Shown: positions 46,324 through 56,449 of the stretch, one piece after another
How the letters are laid out: each line of letters opens with the position of its first letter
Position numbering within the stretch: position 1 is the first letter of the stretch
Source of the DNA: Saprospirales bacterium
GTDB taxonomy: Bacteria; Bacteroidota; Bacteroidia; Chitinophagales; Saprospiraceae
Direction of reading: 5' to 3'
Assembly (NCBI GenBank): GCA_016719895.1
Contig: JADJYG010000028.1
Span: 62,001-126,000, forward strand
Length of the DNA stretch: 64,000 nucleotides
Program-made: the position numbers and the translations under genes
The notes under the pieces: generated by a model
Told to the model about the DNA's origin: nothing
Database searches by the model: none
The model's input: only the letters and a program-made list of their open reading frames with translations

Positions 46324-47802
46324 ATGACAGTTAGAAACTTTGTATTAGCTGTTCTTTTTATTTCTGCAACTTTCGGCCTTTCCGCCCAGGATGCTGCAGC
46401 GCCGGCCGGCGGTACCTACCGCTCGTTCACGCCTGCTGATCAATGGGAATTAGGCGTACACCTCGGCGTTCCGTTCATTGCGGGCGACCTGGATGGCAAA
46501 CTTGGCTTCGGCGGCGGGCTTCACGTCCGCAAAGCGCTCGACCATATTTTCTCCATCCGCGTAGGCGGCTTGTATGCACAAACAAAAAGCGAAGACACCG
46601 ATAATAACCGCAGCTCCGAAATGAGCTGGTTTTCCGGCTCCGGCCAGCTGGTTGTTACGGTAAACAATTTCCGCTTCAACAAACCTTACCGCAAACTCGC
46701 CGTAAACCTCTTCGGCGGCTTGGGCGTCTCCAAATTTACCACCGACTACGACAACGTGCTCCAGGAAGATGGCAGCCTCAAAGGTAGCTACGAGAGCGAC
46801 CTGAGCGGCCAGTTCGAATTCGGCGTGGGCCTCGGCTTCCGCGTCAATCCGAAATTCAACATCGGCCTCGAATACACGGCTATCTCCGTGTTCGGCGAAG
46901 GCGCCGACCTGCTCGACGGCAGCAACAACTTCGGCCGCGATGTGACGACGTTCCGCGACTTCCTGCACTACCCGCACCTCACCCTCAACTTCAACCTGGG
47001 CGGCAATGACAAAGCCACCGGTGCGAAAAAATCGGAGCCGCTCTACTGGGCTAACCCGATGAGCACGGTCAGCGACGCTATCGCCGCACTGGAAGCCCGT
47101 CCGGTTTACGACCCGACCGATACCGACAGCGACGGCATCATCGACATGATCGACCAGGAAAAAGAAAGCCCGGCCGGCGCCCGCGTGGATACCCGCGGCG
47201 TCAAACTGGACAGCGATATGGACAAAGTCGACGACTACAAAGACAAAGAGCCGTTCTCGCCTCCGGGCTACCCGGTTGATGCCAATGGCGTGGCTCAGGT
47301 ACCGAAGCCGATCACCGAAGCCGATGTCAACCGCATCGTCGACGCCAAACTGGCCAATTTCAAACTGCCGGTGCAACAAGGCCTGTCCGATTGGTTCCTG
47401 CCGATCATCAACTTCAACATGAACAGCTACAACATTAACTACAGCGAGTATGAAAAACTCTACCAGGTAGCTCAAGTGCTGAAAAACAACCCGGAAGTAC
47501 GCATCGCCGTTACCGGCCACACCGACCAAACCGGCTCGGAGCGCTACAACAACGTGCTGTCGTACAACCGCGCCATGGCGGCCATTGAATTCCTCGTCAA
47601 CCAACACGGCGTGGCCCGCACCCGCCTTGTACTGGACTGGGCAGGTGAAGCCACCGCTATGGTGCCGGTAGCCGGCTCCTCGCAGCTCAACCGCCGCGCT
47701 GAATTCCGCGTAGCTAAAGCCGGCGAAACCGATAAGGCCCGTCCGGAAGGCCCGGAAGCCGGCAAAGGCCGCTTCATGGGCAACAAAGCCTCCGGCTTCT
47801 AA
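46324..47802 (+). CDS. OmpA-family outer-membrane protein with thrombospondin-type Ca repeats
   Basis: A 492-residue protein. After the signal peptide (cleavage near GLSAQ) comes an eight-strand-type beta-barrel of about 210 residues (WELGVHLGVPFIAGDLDG), then acidic Ca-binding repeats (DPTDTDSDGIIDMIDQE and DSDMDKVDDYKDKEP), then an OmpA C-terminal peptidoglycan-binding domain (VRIAVTGHTDQTGSERYN near residue 395, SQLNRRAEFRV near 460). It links the outer membrane to the cell wall. Codon use is strongly biased to C-ending codons, consistent with high expression. Two hairpins follow the stop. Confidence 0.93.
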   Translation: MTVRNFVLAVLFISATFGLSAQDAAAPAGGTYRSFTPADQWELGVHLGVPFIAGDLDGKLGFGGGLHVRKALDHIFSIRVGGLYAQTKSEDTDNNRSSEMSWFSGSGQLVVTVNNFRFNKPYRKLAVNLFGGLGVSKFTTDYDNVLQEDGSLKGSYESDLSGQFEFGVGLGFRVNPKFNIGLEYTAISVFGEGADLLDGSNNFGRDVTTFRDFLHYPHLTLNFNLGGNDKATGAKKSEPLYWANPMSTVSDAIAALEARPVYDPTDTDSDGIIDMIDQEKESPAGARVDTRGVKLDSDMDKVDDYKDKEPFSPPGYPVDANGVAQVPKPITEADVNRIVDAKLANFKLPVQQGLSDWFLPIINFNMNSYNINYSEYEKLYQVAQVLKNNPEVRIAVTGHTDQTGSERYNNVLSYNRAMAAIEFLVNQHGVARTRLVLDWAGEATAMVPVAGSSQLNRRAEFRVAKAGETDKARPEGPEAGKGRFMGNKASGF

Positions 47803-47820
47803 TTTATTTCGAAACGACCG

Positions 47821-47881
47821 CCTGCCACGGCAGGCGCCATACGCATGAGCCATCACTCTTACCGGAGGATGGCTCATGCCA
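47821..47881 (+). terminator. Two hairpins after the OmpA gene
   Basis: cgcctgcc-ac-ggcaggcg (47821-47838) and gcatgagccatc/gatggctcatgc (47845-47856 with 47870-47881). Neither has a following T-run, so they may stabilise the mRNA 3' end as much as end it. Confidence 0.5.
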
Positions 47882-48000
47882 TTTATACCCCGGACGCCTG
47901 GCCGCCGATGCCTTTTCGTTGGAGATAATAAACCTCGTTTTAACCGCGTTAATTGGTACCTTTTCCCTTTTTCACGTCAACATTACCAAAACAACTGGAC

Positions 48001-48843
48001 ATGAAGACGATTAAAACGTATGCCCTGAGCATCAGCTTCCTCTCGCTGACCTTTATACAACCCAACCTGCCGCAAAATCCGGCAGGGCAGCCGGTCGATT
48101 CCACCGAATCGGCCAATACCACGTTTCAACACGGCGAGAAACTGACCTACAAAATATATTACAATTGGAATTTCGTCTGGCTGGCAGCCGGAGAGGTCAC
48201 GTTCCAGGTGACCGACGAGGGCGAACAATACCACTACCACGCCTACGGCGAAACCTACGATTCCTACGAATGGTTTTTTACAGTGAAAGACTCCTACGAC
48301 TCTTGGGTAGACAAAAACTCGCTGCTGCCCACCTATTCCGAACGGAGCATCAACGAGGGCGACTACCATATTTTTGAAAAAATAACCTTCAACCAGGCCG
48401 CAAAAAAAATGACGGTCTGGCGCGCTAAAAAACGCGGCGAAGCCGAAACAAAAACCGAACACATGGTGCAAGACAAGGTGCACGACGTGCTTTCCATCTT
48501 GTATTTCCTGCGCACCATCGACTTCTCCAGCCGCCAGAAAGGCGCAGAAGAACCGTTCCGTATCTTCATGGATCAGGAAGAATTCCCGCTGAAAATGCGC
48601 TACCTGGGCAAAGACGGCCGCAAAAAAGTACACGGCATGGGCAAGTATAAAACCATGCGCTTCGAACCCCAGGTGATCGCCGGCAACGTCTTTAAGGATG
48701 ACGCCCGGATGACCGTGTGGGTGTCGGACGATGCCAACCGGATTCCGGTGCTGATCGAATCGCCGGTATCGGTAGGGTCGGTCAAAATGGTGCTGAAAGA
48801 ATACCGCGGGCTGCGGCACGAGTTTACCGCCAAGGTCAATTGA
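48001..48843 (+). CDS. DUF3108 domain protein
   Basis: A 280-residue exported protein with a signal peptide from MKTIKTYALSISFLS. FQHGEKLTYKIYYNWNFVWLAAGEVTFQV near residue 42 and the later LYFLRTIDF and FPLKMRYLGKDGRKKVHGMGKYK segments are characteristic of DUF3108, a beta-sheet periplasmic or outer-membrane-associated family whose role is not settled. The start is set by the signal peptide; the 16 codons upstream in the frame are not part of it. It follows the OmpA gene by 198 bp including hairpins and probably has its own promoter. Confidence 0.87.
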   Translation: MKTIKTYALSISFLSLTFIQPNLPQNPAGQPVDSTESANTTFQHGEKLTYKIYYNWNFVWLAAGEVTFQVTDEGEQYHYHAYGETYDSYEWFFTVKDSYDSWVDKNSLLPTYSERSINEGDYHIFEKITFNQAAKKMTVWRAKKRGEAETKTEHMVQDKVHDVLSILYFLRTIDFSSRQKGAEEPFRIFMDQEEFPLKMRYLGKDGRKKVHGMGKYKTMRFEPQVIAGNVFKDDARMTVWVSDDANRIPVLIESPVSVGSVKMVLKEYRGLRHEFTAKVN

Positions 48844-48863
48844 AGCGAATATGCCCCGCTAAA

Positions 48864-48898
48864 TTTCGACAGCAGTTCTGGAATTAAATGTACTTTTG
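48864..48898 (+). promoter_or_regulatory. Candidate tRNA promoter
   Basis: TTTCG at 48864-48868 and TACTTTTG at 48891-48898, 22 bases apart, resemble TTTG and TAnnTTTG. The tRNA begins 40 bases after the -7 box. Confidence 0.4.
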
Positions 48899-48937
48899 CA
48901 GCGTTTTACGAACCCCCTTTTCGGTTTGTTCAAACAA

Positions 48938-49011
48938 GGGCCCGTAGCTCAGACGGTTAGAGCAGCTGACTCATAATCAGACGGTCGCGGGTTCAATTCC
49001 TGCCGGGCCCA
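48938..49011 (+). tRNA. tRNA-Met (anticodon CAT)
   Basis: A complete cloverleaf: acceptor GGGCCCG (48938-48944) pairs with CGGGCCC (49004-49010), D stem GCTC/GAGC, anticodon loop CTCATAA with CAT at 48972-48974, T stem GCGGG/CCTGC with the loop TTCAATT. The first anticodon-stem pair is a G-A mismatch. G1-C72 pairing argues against initiator tRNA; an isoleucine tRNA with lysidine-modified CAT cannot be excluded. CCA is not encoded. The A+T-rich island starts just downstream. Confidence 0.95.
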
Positions 49012-49221
49012 CAATGAGAATCAACGACTTATGCGATACTGCTTCGCATGAGTCGTTTTTATTTGCATACGATTTGGCATACAATCGAATTTATTTGTCC
49101 TTAAAACCGCACCTCTGCCATATTACTCATTTGTATTTTTTTCGTAAATTTTTCCGCTAAAAAACATAATACCATTAACTTCGTTTAATATTTACGAAAA
49201 TTTCACAAATACGCCCATGAT

Positions 49222-50538
49222 ATGATGATCGAATTTAGTTTCGGGAATTTCAGGTCTTTTCAGGAAATGACCACTTTGAGTATGGTGGCTGCTAATATTT
49301 ACTCAAAGTATCCTGAAATTGACGAGAATAATGTTTTTGAAGTTAGCCCTAAACTTAAGCTGCTCAAAAGCAAAGCCATCTATGGCGATAATGCCGGAGG
49401 GAAAAGCAATATTGCAAAAGCAATGATTGCAATGCTCAGAGCGGTTCGCCTTTCTGTAAAGGACGAAGAGGTTTTAACCAAGCTAATTGAACCGTTCAGA
49501 CTTAACCTGACATCTATTAATGAGCCTACGTTTTTTCAAATGGTTTTTCTTCATGCGGAGAATGAAGAGGCGCCAATCATTTACCGATATGGTTTTGAAG
49601 TAAAAAACGGCATTATAATTTCTGAATGGCTATTTGGAAAGCCGAAGGGAGGGGAAGTATATTATTTTACTCGCGAGAATATGACAATTCGGGTCAATGC
49701 AAAATGGTTCAAAGAGGCAAAAAAGTTTGAAAATTTAGCGGGCAGTAATGACAGCGAAATTTTTAGAAAAAACTCTCTTTTCTTGAGCGCCGTTGCCGCC
49801 TTCGGTGGCGTGTTTGCTAAAAGCATCATAGGAACAATTGGAAGGCCAACTGTTGTATCGGGCCTTAATGATCCACAAATACGGGTTTTTTTAAAAGAAT
49901 TATTACACCATGAAGAAGATCGTGCAGAAGTATTAGAGTTTATGCGCGCAGCAGATTTTGATATTGAAAACATTGAACCAAATAGCGATGGTGAGGATGG
50001 CCCACCTGAAAGCATACCAGAAGAACTAAAACAATTATTTTTACAAGGCAATTTAAAGATCGTGCCTTCATTCAAAACTCATAGGGCAGTCTTTAATGAG
50101 CAGGGGGAAAGGGTAGGTTCAGTTAGCGATGATATTGACAATTGGGAATCAGAGGGAACTAAAAAAATGTTTCACCTCTCTCTATTCCTTATCCGAACAC
50201 TAAAAAGAGGTAATACACTTTTTATTGACGAGTTTGATGCCCGACTACATCCTGCTTTGACAAAAAAAATAGTACAACTTTTCAATTCCAGGAAAACAAA
50301 TCCAAAAGGCGCACAACTTATTTTTATTACCCATGACACCAGCCTTCTTAAGCCAGCATTTTTGCGACGCGACCAAATCTGTTTTGTTCATAAGGACAAA
50401 TTCGGTACATCAACACTGCGAACGCTGGTAGAGTATAAAGGCGTCCGGAATGATGCTTCGTTCGAAAAGGATTATTTGAGTGGCAAATTCGAGGCGATCC
50501 CGTTTCTGAATCGTTTGGAGCAAATTTTTGAAAATTGA
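49222..50538 (+). CDS. AAA15-family ATPase, AbiLi/RloA-like defence protein
   Basis: A 438-residue ABC/SMC-type ATPase that starts IEFSFGNFRSFQEMTTLSM, as RloA, AbiL and related defence ATPases do. Walker A is YGDNAGGKSN near residue 54, the signature-like SEGTKKMFHL near 310, Walker B LFIDEFDARLHP near 335 and the H-loop FITHDTSLL near 372. It is separated by three bases from an RloB gene; this pair is known as AbiL-like in phage-abortive systems. The gene is far richer in A+T than the core genome, which suggests horizontal gain. A second start codon directly follows the first. Confidence 0.9.
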   Translation: MMIEFSFGNFRSFQEMTTLSMVAANIYSKYPEIDENNVFEVSPKLKLLKSKAIYGDNAGGKSNIAKAMIAMLRAVRLSVKDEEVLTKLIEPFRLNLTSINEPTFFQMVFLHAENEEAPIIYRYGFEVKNGIIISEWLFGKPKGGEVYYFTRENMTIRVNAKWFKEAKKFENLAGSNDSEIFRKNSLFLSAVAAFGGVFAKSIIGTIGRPTVVSGLNDPQIRVFLKELLHHEEDRAEVLEFMRAADFDIENIEPNSDGEDGPPESIPEELKQLFLQGNLKIVPSFKTHRAVFNEQGERVGSVSDDIDNWESEGTKKMFHLSLFLIRTLKRGNTLFIDEFDARLHPALTKKIVQLFNSRKTNPKGAQLIFITHDTSLLKPAFLRRDQICFVHKDKFGTSTLRTLVEYKGVRNDASFEKDYLSGKFEAIPFLNRLEQIFEN

Positions 50539-50541
50539 ATC

Positions 50542-51219
50542 ATGCCAAAACTGACAAAAGTTACAGACCGAAATAAGGCATGGCACCGAAGAAAGTCTTT
50601 CAAAAAACCTTATGCACTCGAATCAGAATCGCCTCAAAAAACCTTCCTGATTGTCTGTGAAGGCGCCAACACTGAACCTTATTATTTTCGCTCAATTCCG
50701 GCTCCTAATGTTGATATAAAAATTGAAGGAGGACACGGATCAAAAACCGCTCTCGTCAAGCGAGCTTTGGAACTCAGAAAACGTGAGGAATACTCTGGAC
50801 GTGAAGTTTGGTGTGTATATGATATGGATTTTAGAGGTGAACAGGTTGGTCAAAAACAGGACTTTAATCAATCAATTGAAATTGCTCGGAATGCAGGAAT
50901 GCATGTTGCCTATTCAAACGATGCTTTTGAACTTTGGTTGGTGTTGCACTATCAGTTGATTGAGCAATCATTGTTGCGATTTAACTATTATCGCATCTTA
51001 GAAGATTTATGGAATCTGGAGAATTACGAAGAAGAAGGGAAAAAGCGAGCCTTTTGTAATAGCCTTTACGACCGCCTTTGTTCCGACCCAAGAGCAAGCC
51101 AAGATCGGGCAATTGCAAATGCCATACGACTACTTGAAACCCATCAAGACAGGCCTTTTGCAGACCAAAATCCTTGCACCACAATATTTCAACTAATTGA
51201 GGCTATTGGCCTTAAATGA
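50542..51219 (+). CDS. RloB-like protein, AbiLii-type effector
   Basis: A 225-residue RloB-family protein. The TOPRIM-like core shows the Glu motif FLIVCEGANTEPYYF near residue 32, an Asp pair in VWCVYDMDF near 90 and SNDAFELWLVLHYQL near 128, the family signature. Such proteins probably cut RNA or DNA after the ATPase partner senses phage; that is inferred from related ATPase-TOPRIM pairs such as PARIS and OLD. It overlaps the A+T-rich tract of the ATPase and is likely the second gene of one operon. Confidence 0.88.
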   Translation: MPKLTKVTDRNKAWHRRKSFKKPYALESESPQKTFLIVCEGANTEPYYFRSIPAPNVDIKIEGGHGSKTALVKRALELRKREEYSGREVWCVYDMDFRGEQVGQKQDFNQSIEIARNAGMHVAYSNDAFELWLVLHYQLIEQSLLRFNYYRILEDLWNLENYEEEGKKRAFCNSLYDRLCSDPRASQDRAIANAIRLLETHQDRPFADQNPCTTIFQLIEAIGLK

Positions 51220-51349
51220 TGAAATATTGAACGTGAAGATGGTATGACCTTCGGTTTTTTTCAGTATTGGCTCATTTGGTCTGCTTCCTGCCAATCAACC
51301 AAGAGGCACTTCCATATATTTGCCAACCTAATCATCCCAGCCTGACAAA

Positions 51350-54300
51350 ATGAACCAAAATAAATTCCATTCCATCCTCTCCCATTTCAGAAAATACGCG
51401 CTCTCAGAACGCGACAAAGGCGACAAATTCGAGCGGCTCATGCAGGCCTACCTGCAAACCGATCCCCGCTATGCCGACCTGTTCACCAACGTTTGGCTCT
51501 GGAATGATTTTTTTGCCCGCAAGGATTTCGGCGGCAAAGACACCGGCATCGACCTTGTAGCCCGTACCACATCCGGCGATTTTTGGGCTATCCAGTGCAA
51601 ATGTTTCCAGGAAAACGCCACCATTGACAAACCCGCCGTCGATTCCTTCCTTTCCACTTCCAGCAAACAGTTCAAAGACGAACAACTCCGAACCGTAGGC
51701 TTTACGCATCGGCTCTGGATTTCCACCACCAACCGCTGGGGCGAAAACGCCGAAACAACTATCCAACACCAACACCCGCGAGTCACCCGCCTGGGCTTGC
51801 ACGACCTCGAAAATGCACCTGTTGATTGGGGGAAATTAGGCGAGGGACTTTCTGGCACAAATTCCCGTGCTGCGAAAAAAACACCACGGCCCCACCAGAT
51901 TACCGCCATCGCCGCTGCGCATGAACATTTCCAAACGGCTGAACGCGGCAAACTCATCATGGCTTGCGGCACCGGCAAAACCTTTACCTCGCTCAAAATA
52001 GCCGAAAAGGAAACCGGCGGCAAAGGCATTGTGCTTTTTCTCGTGCCGTCTATCGCCCTGATGGGGCAAACACTGAGCGAATGGTCTGCCGACGCAGAAG
52101 AGCCGTTTAACGCCATTTGTATTTGCTCTGATGCCGGTGTAAGCCGCAAGCGTTCTAAAAATGAAGATAGCGACGGCTTTTCGGTCGTGGATTTGGCCCT
52201 GCCCGCTTCGACCGATGTCAAAGGCATTTTGAAACAGTTTGACCAAATCCAGAGTAGTGAGGGGGTGACTTCAAGTCACCCCCTCACTTCACCGAAAAGC
52301 CACCCGCTGACCGTCGTTTTTTCCACCTACCAATCCATTGAAGTAATCGCCGCAGCACAAGCGGCTTTGAACGATAGGCAGCAAAGCGCTGAAAACCCCT
52401 TCGGTATTTTTGACATCATCGTCTGCGATGAAGCCCACCGAACTACCGGGGTCACGTTGGCAGAAAACGACGAGTCGGCATTTGTCAAAGTCCACAACAA
52501 CGATTTCATCCGGGCCAAAAAGCGGCTCTACATGACCGCTACTCCGCGCCTGTTCAACGACGACTCCAAATCGAAAGCCGCCCAAAACGACGCCATCCTT
52601 TGTAGCATGGACGACGACAGCATCTACGGCTCGGAGATTTACCGCATCGGCTTTGGAAAGGCCGTCGAGGATGGCTTGCTTTCCGATTACAAAGTGCTGA
52701 TTCTAACGGTCAGCGAGGACGACATGACCGGACCTGTGCAAAAAATGGTGGCCGACAGCAACCACGAAATCAATGCCGACGACGCCTCCAAACTCATCGG
52801 CTGCATCAACGCGCTCTCCAAAAAAATACTCGGCGACGAAGGCATCCTCAAAGAAAGCGACCCCGAACCCATGCGCCGCGCCGTCGCGTTTTGTCAAAAC
52901 ATCAAAATCTCCGAAAAAACCACCCGCACGTTCAATGGAACCGCGGACGTTTATTTTGAAAGTCTGCCCACCGAAGCCCGCGAGGAATTGGTGACGGTCA
53001 ATGCCCAGCACATCGACGGCAGCATGAACACGCCCACCCGCGACGAAAAACTGGCATGGCTGAAAGCTCCGCCGATCCCGAGGACTCGGGACGCGAATGC
53101 CGCCTGCTCACCAATGTCCGCTGCTTGTCGGAAGGTGTGGACGTGCCCTCGCTCGACGCCGTGCTGTTCCTCTCCGCCCGCAACTCGCAGGTGGACGTGG
53201 TGCAATCCGTCGGCCGCGTCATGCGCCGCGCGCCGGGCAAAAAATACGGCTACATCATCATCCCCGTCGTGGTGCCCGCCGACGTGGAACCCGACAAAGC
53301 GCTCAACGACAACGAGCGTTTCCGGGTCGTCTGGACCGTCCTCAACGCCCTACGCGCCCACGACGACCGTTTCAATGCCACCGTCAACAAAATAGAACTC
53401 AACAAACGCCGCCCCGATCAAATCCTCGTGGGCAGACCTGATAACCGCACCGGCGACGAGGTGGAATATGGCACAAAAGGTGATGCGCAGGATGACCGCA
53501 ACCGCCGCCTACCAAACGCCGCCAACCGCATCAGCCCCAACTTTCCATCCAGTTCGAGCAGCTGCAAAGCGTGCTCTTCGCCCGCATGGTGCAAAAAGTG
53601 GGCGACCGCCGCTACTGGGAACAATGGGCCAAAGACGTGGCTGGCATTGCCGAGCGACACATCGAACGCATCCAGCGCCTCATCCAGGACGGCAGGCAAC
53701 CACCAACGCGCTTTGCCGATTTCCTCGCCGGGCTTGCAGAAAACATCCACCCCGCCATTGCGGAATCCGAAGCCGTGGAAATGCTCGCCCAGCACCTCAT
53801 CACCAAACCCGTGTTCGAGGCGCTTTTCGAGGGGTATTCGTTTGTGAAAAACAACCCGATCTCGGTGTCCATGCAAACCATGCTCGACCTGTTGGAAGAT
53901 CAGGCACTCGAAAAAGACACGGAAATCCTCCAAAAATTCTATGAATCTGTGCGCGCCCGCGCCGCAGGCATCGACAACGCCGCCGGGCGGCAGCGCATCA
54001 TTGTGGAACTGTACGACAAGTTTTTCAAAACGGCCTTTCCCAAAATGGTCGAAAAACTCGGCATCGTGTACACCCCCGTAGAAGTGGTGGATTTCATCCT
54101 CCACTCCGTCGAACACCTGCTCCAACGCGAGTTCGGGCGCAGCATCAGCGACGAAAACATCCACATCCTCGACCCCTTCACCGGCACGGGCACCTTCATG
54201 ACCCGCCTGCTGCAAAGCGGCCTCATCCGCCCCGGCGACCTCGAACGCAAGTACGCCCGCGAACTGCACGCCAACGAAATCGTGCTGCTGGCCTATTACA

Positions 54301-56350
54301 TCGCCGCCATCAACATCGAAAACGCCTACCACGACGCGACGCCCGACCCGCACGATGGCATCGGCACCGACCAATACACGCCCTTTGAAGGCATTTGCCT
54401 CACAGATACCTTTCAGCTTCGGCAAAGGACAACCAGCCGGGAACCATTCAATTCAAAGACTACCTCGTTGAAAATTCCGCCCGCGTAGAAGCCCAAAGAA
54501 ACACGCCGCTGCAAATAATTATCGGCAACCCGCCTTATTCTATTGGCCAAAAATCTGCCAATGACAATGCGCAAAACCAGGAATACGCACAGTTGGATGC
54601 GCGTATCGCTTCCACCTATGCCAACGAATCAACCGCCGGGCTTAATAAATCGCTGTATGACGCTTATATCAAAGCCTTCCGTTGGTCTTCCGACCGGCTG
54701 GATGCGCAGCACGGCGGCATCATCGCTTTTGTCAGCAACGGCGCATGGCTCGACGGCAATTCCACCGACGGTTTCCGCAAATGTTTAGAGCGCGAATTTT
54801 CCAGTATTTATGTGTTCAATCTTCGCGGAAATCAGCGCACCAGCGGCGAAATGTCGAGGAAAGAAGGCGGCAAAATTTTCGGCTCCGGCTCCCGCACGCC
54901 TATTGCCATTACGTTTTTGGTGAAAAAGCCCGATGAAAGTGGTGAACCCGGTGCACGTATTTTTTACCACGACATTGGCGACTACTTATCGAGAGAAGAA
55001 AAACTCGGCCTCATTCAAAAATTTGGCTCTACGGCAGCATTGCCGTTTCAGGAAATCCAACCCAATGAACACGGCGATTGGATTAGCCAGCGGGATGATG
55101 CGTTTTCGGAAATGATTCCAGTCGAACCGAAGAAAAAGTTTGACTTGAAAACACACTCGTTTTTTAACACTAATGCCATTGGCCTATCAACTAACCGTGA
55201 TGCGTGGGTTTATAATTTTTCGCAAACACGAATAGAACAGAACATGCGGCACATGATTGAATTTTATAACAAGCAAGTTGAAAATTATCAAAACGCCTGC
55301 CAGAACAATCCAAAATTAGAAGTTGGGGAATTTGTTGAAACAGACCCAACCCAAATTAGTTGGACTCGCGCTTTGAGAAATGATGTCGGCAAAAACCTGA
55401 AACACAAATTTGAACCAACGTGCTTTCGTAACAGTATTTACCGACCGTTTCAGAAGACACGCCTTTATTTTGACAAAAGTTTTATTGAAAGCCCTGGGCT
55501 TGCGTCTAAACTTTTCCCCAGCGCGGATACTGAAAATAGAGTGCTTGGATTATCCGGTAGTAATAAATTCCTCTCTGTCCTGATTTTTGATTCTATACCG
55601 TGCTTAGATTCTGTTGGCGGCACCCAATGTTTCCCCCTCCACTACTACGAAGAACGCGCTAAAGCCGCGCCCTCGCTTTTCGACGGGGCAACTGAGGCAG
55701 AGCATATCCGCCGCGACGGTGTGAGCGACTGGATACTCGCCCAGGCGAAAAACCGCTACGGCAGCACCGTGACAAAAGAGGATGTGTTTTACTACGTCTA
55801 TGGCTTTTTGCATAGTCCGGCGTACCGGGAGCGCTTTTCTGCGGATTTGAAAAAGATGCTGCCGCGCCTGCCGCTGGTGGAGTCGCCCAAGGATTTTTGG
55901 GCTTTCAGCAAGGCGGGCCGCCTGCTGGCTGATTTGCACCTGGGCTATGATGATTTTGCGAAAGCGCCCTCGGCGGAGGCCATTGGCGTAGTCGTCCGGG
56001 GCGCATCCCCTCCCTGTTGGGGAAAGCCGGGGGTGGGGTTCCGGGTAGAAAAAATGCGCTTCCCTTCCAAGACCGACAAAAGCCGCATCCTGTACAACAG
56101 CCACATCAGCATCGAAAAAATACCCGCCGAGGCTTACGAGTACATCGTGAACGGCAAATCGGCCATTGAGTGGGTCATGGAGCGCTATGCCATTACGACG
56201 CACAAAGACAGCGGCATCCGCAATGACCCGAACGACTGGGCTGATGAGTTAGGGAACCCTCGGTATATTTTGGATTTGTTGTTGTCGGTGATTCGGTTGA
56301 GTGTGGAGACGGTGGAAGTGGTGAAGGGGCTGCCGGAGGTGAAGTTTTAA
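51350..56350 (+). pseudogene. Type ISP single-chain restriction-modification enzyme, three frameshifts
   Basis: About 1667 codons across four frame segments. The order is that of LlaGI-type enzymes: an Mrr-like nuclease (TGIDLVA and WAIQCKC, D...QxK) near residue 60-85; a superfamily 2 ATPase (MACGTGKTFTS near 203, CDEAHRTT near 360, SVGRVMRRAPGKKYG); a helical coupler; an N6-adenine methyltransferase (DPFTGTGTF near 943, IIGNPPYS near 1060); and a long target-recognition region to the C-terminus. Breaks lie near 53070, 53536 and 54422; each would be repaired by adding one base (C, C and G). The region 55.1-55.6 kb is richer in A+T. Either dead by decay or a sequencing artefact. Confidence 0.88.
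52257..52287. repeat. 31-bp palindrome inside the ATPase coding region
   Basis: Arms gtgagggggtgactt (52257-52271) and its complement (52273-52287) flank one base. It keeps the frame and encodes a SEGVTSSHPLTS-like insertion between ATPase motifs. It looks like a small palindromic element inserted in a surface loop. Confidence 0.65.
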
Positions 56351-56449
56351 AGGACTTTTGGCGGAAAGCACAAACCCGAAATGTTTAAATTTGCCTTCCC
56401 GACCTAGTAAATTATTAAAAACGCCCACCATCAAAATTCAAAAGCATTC

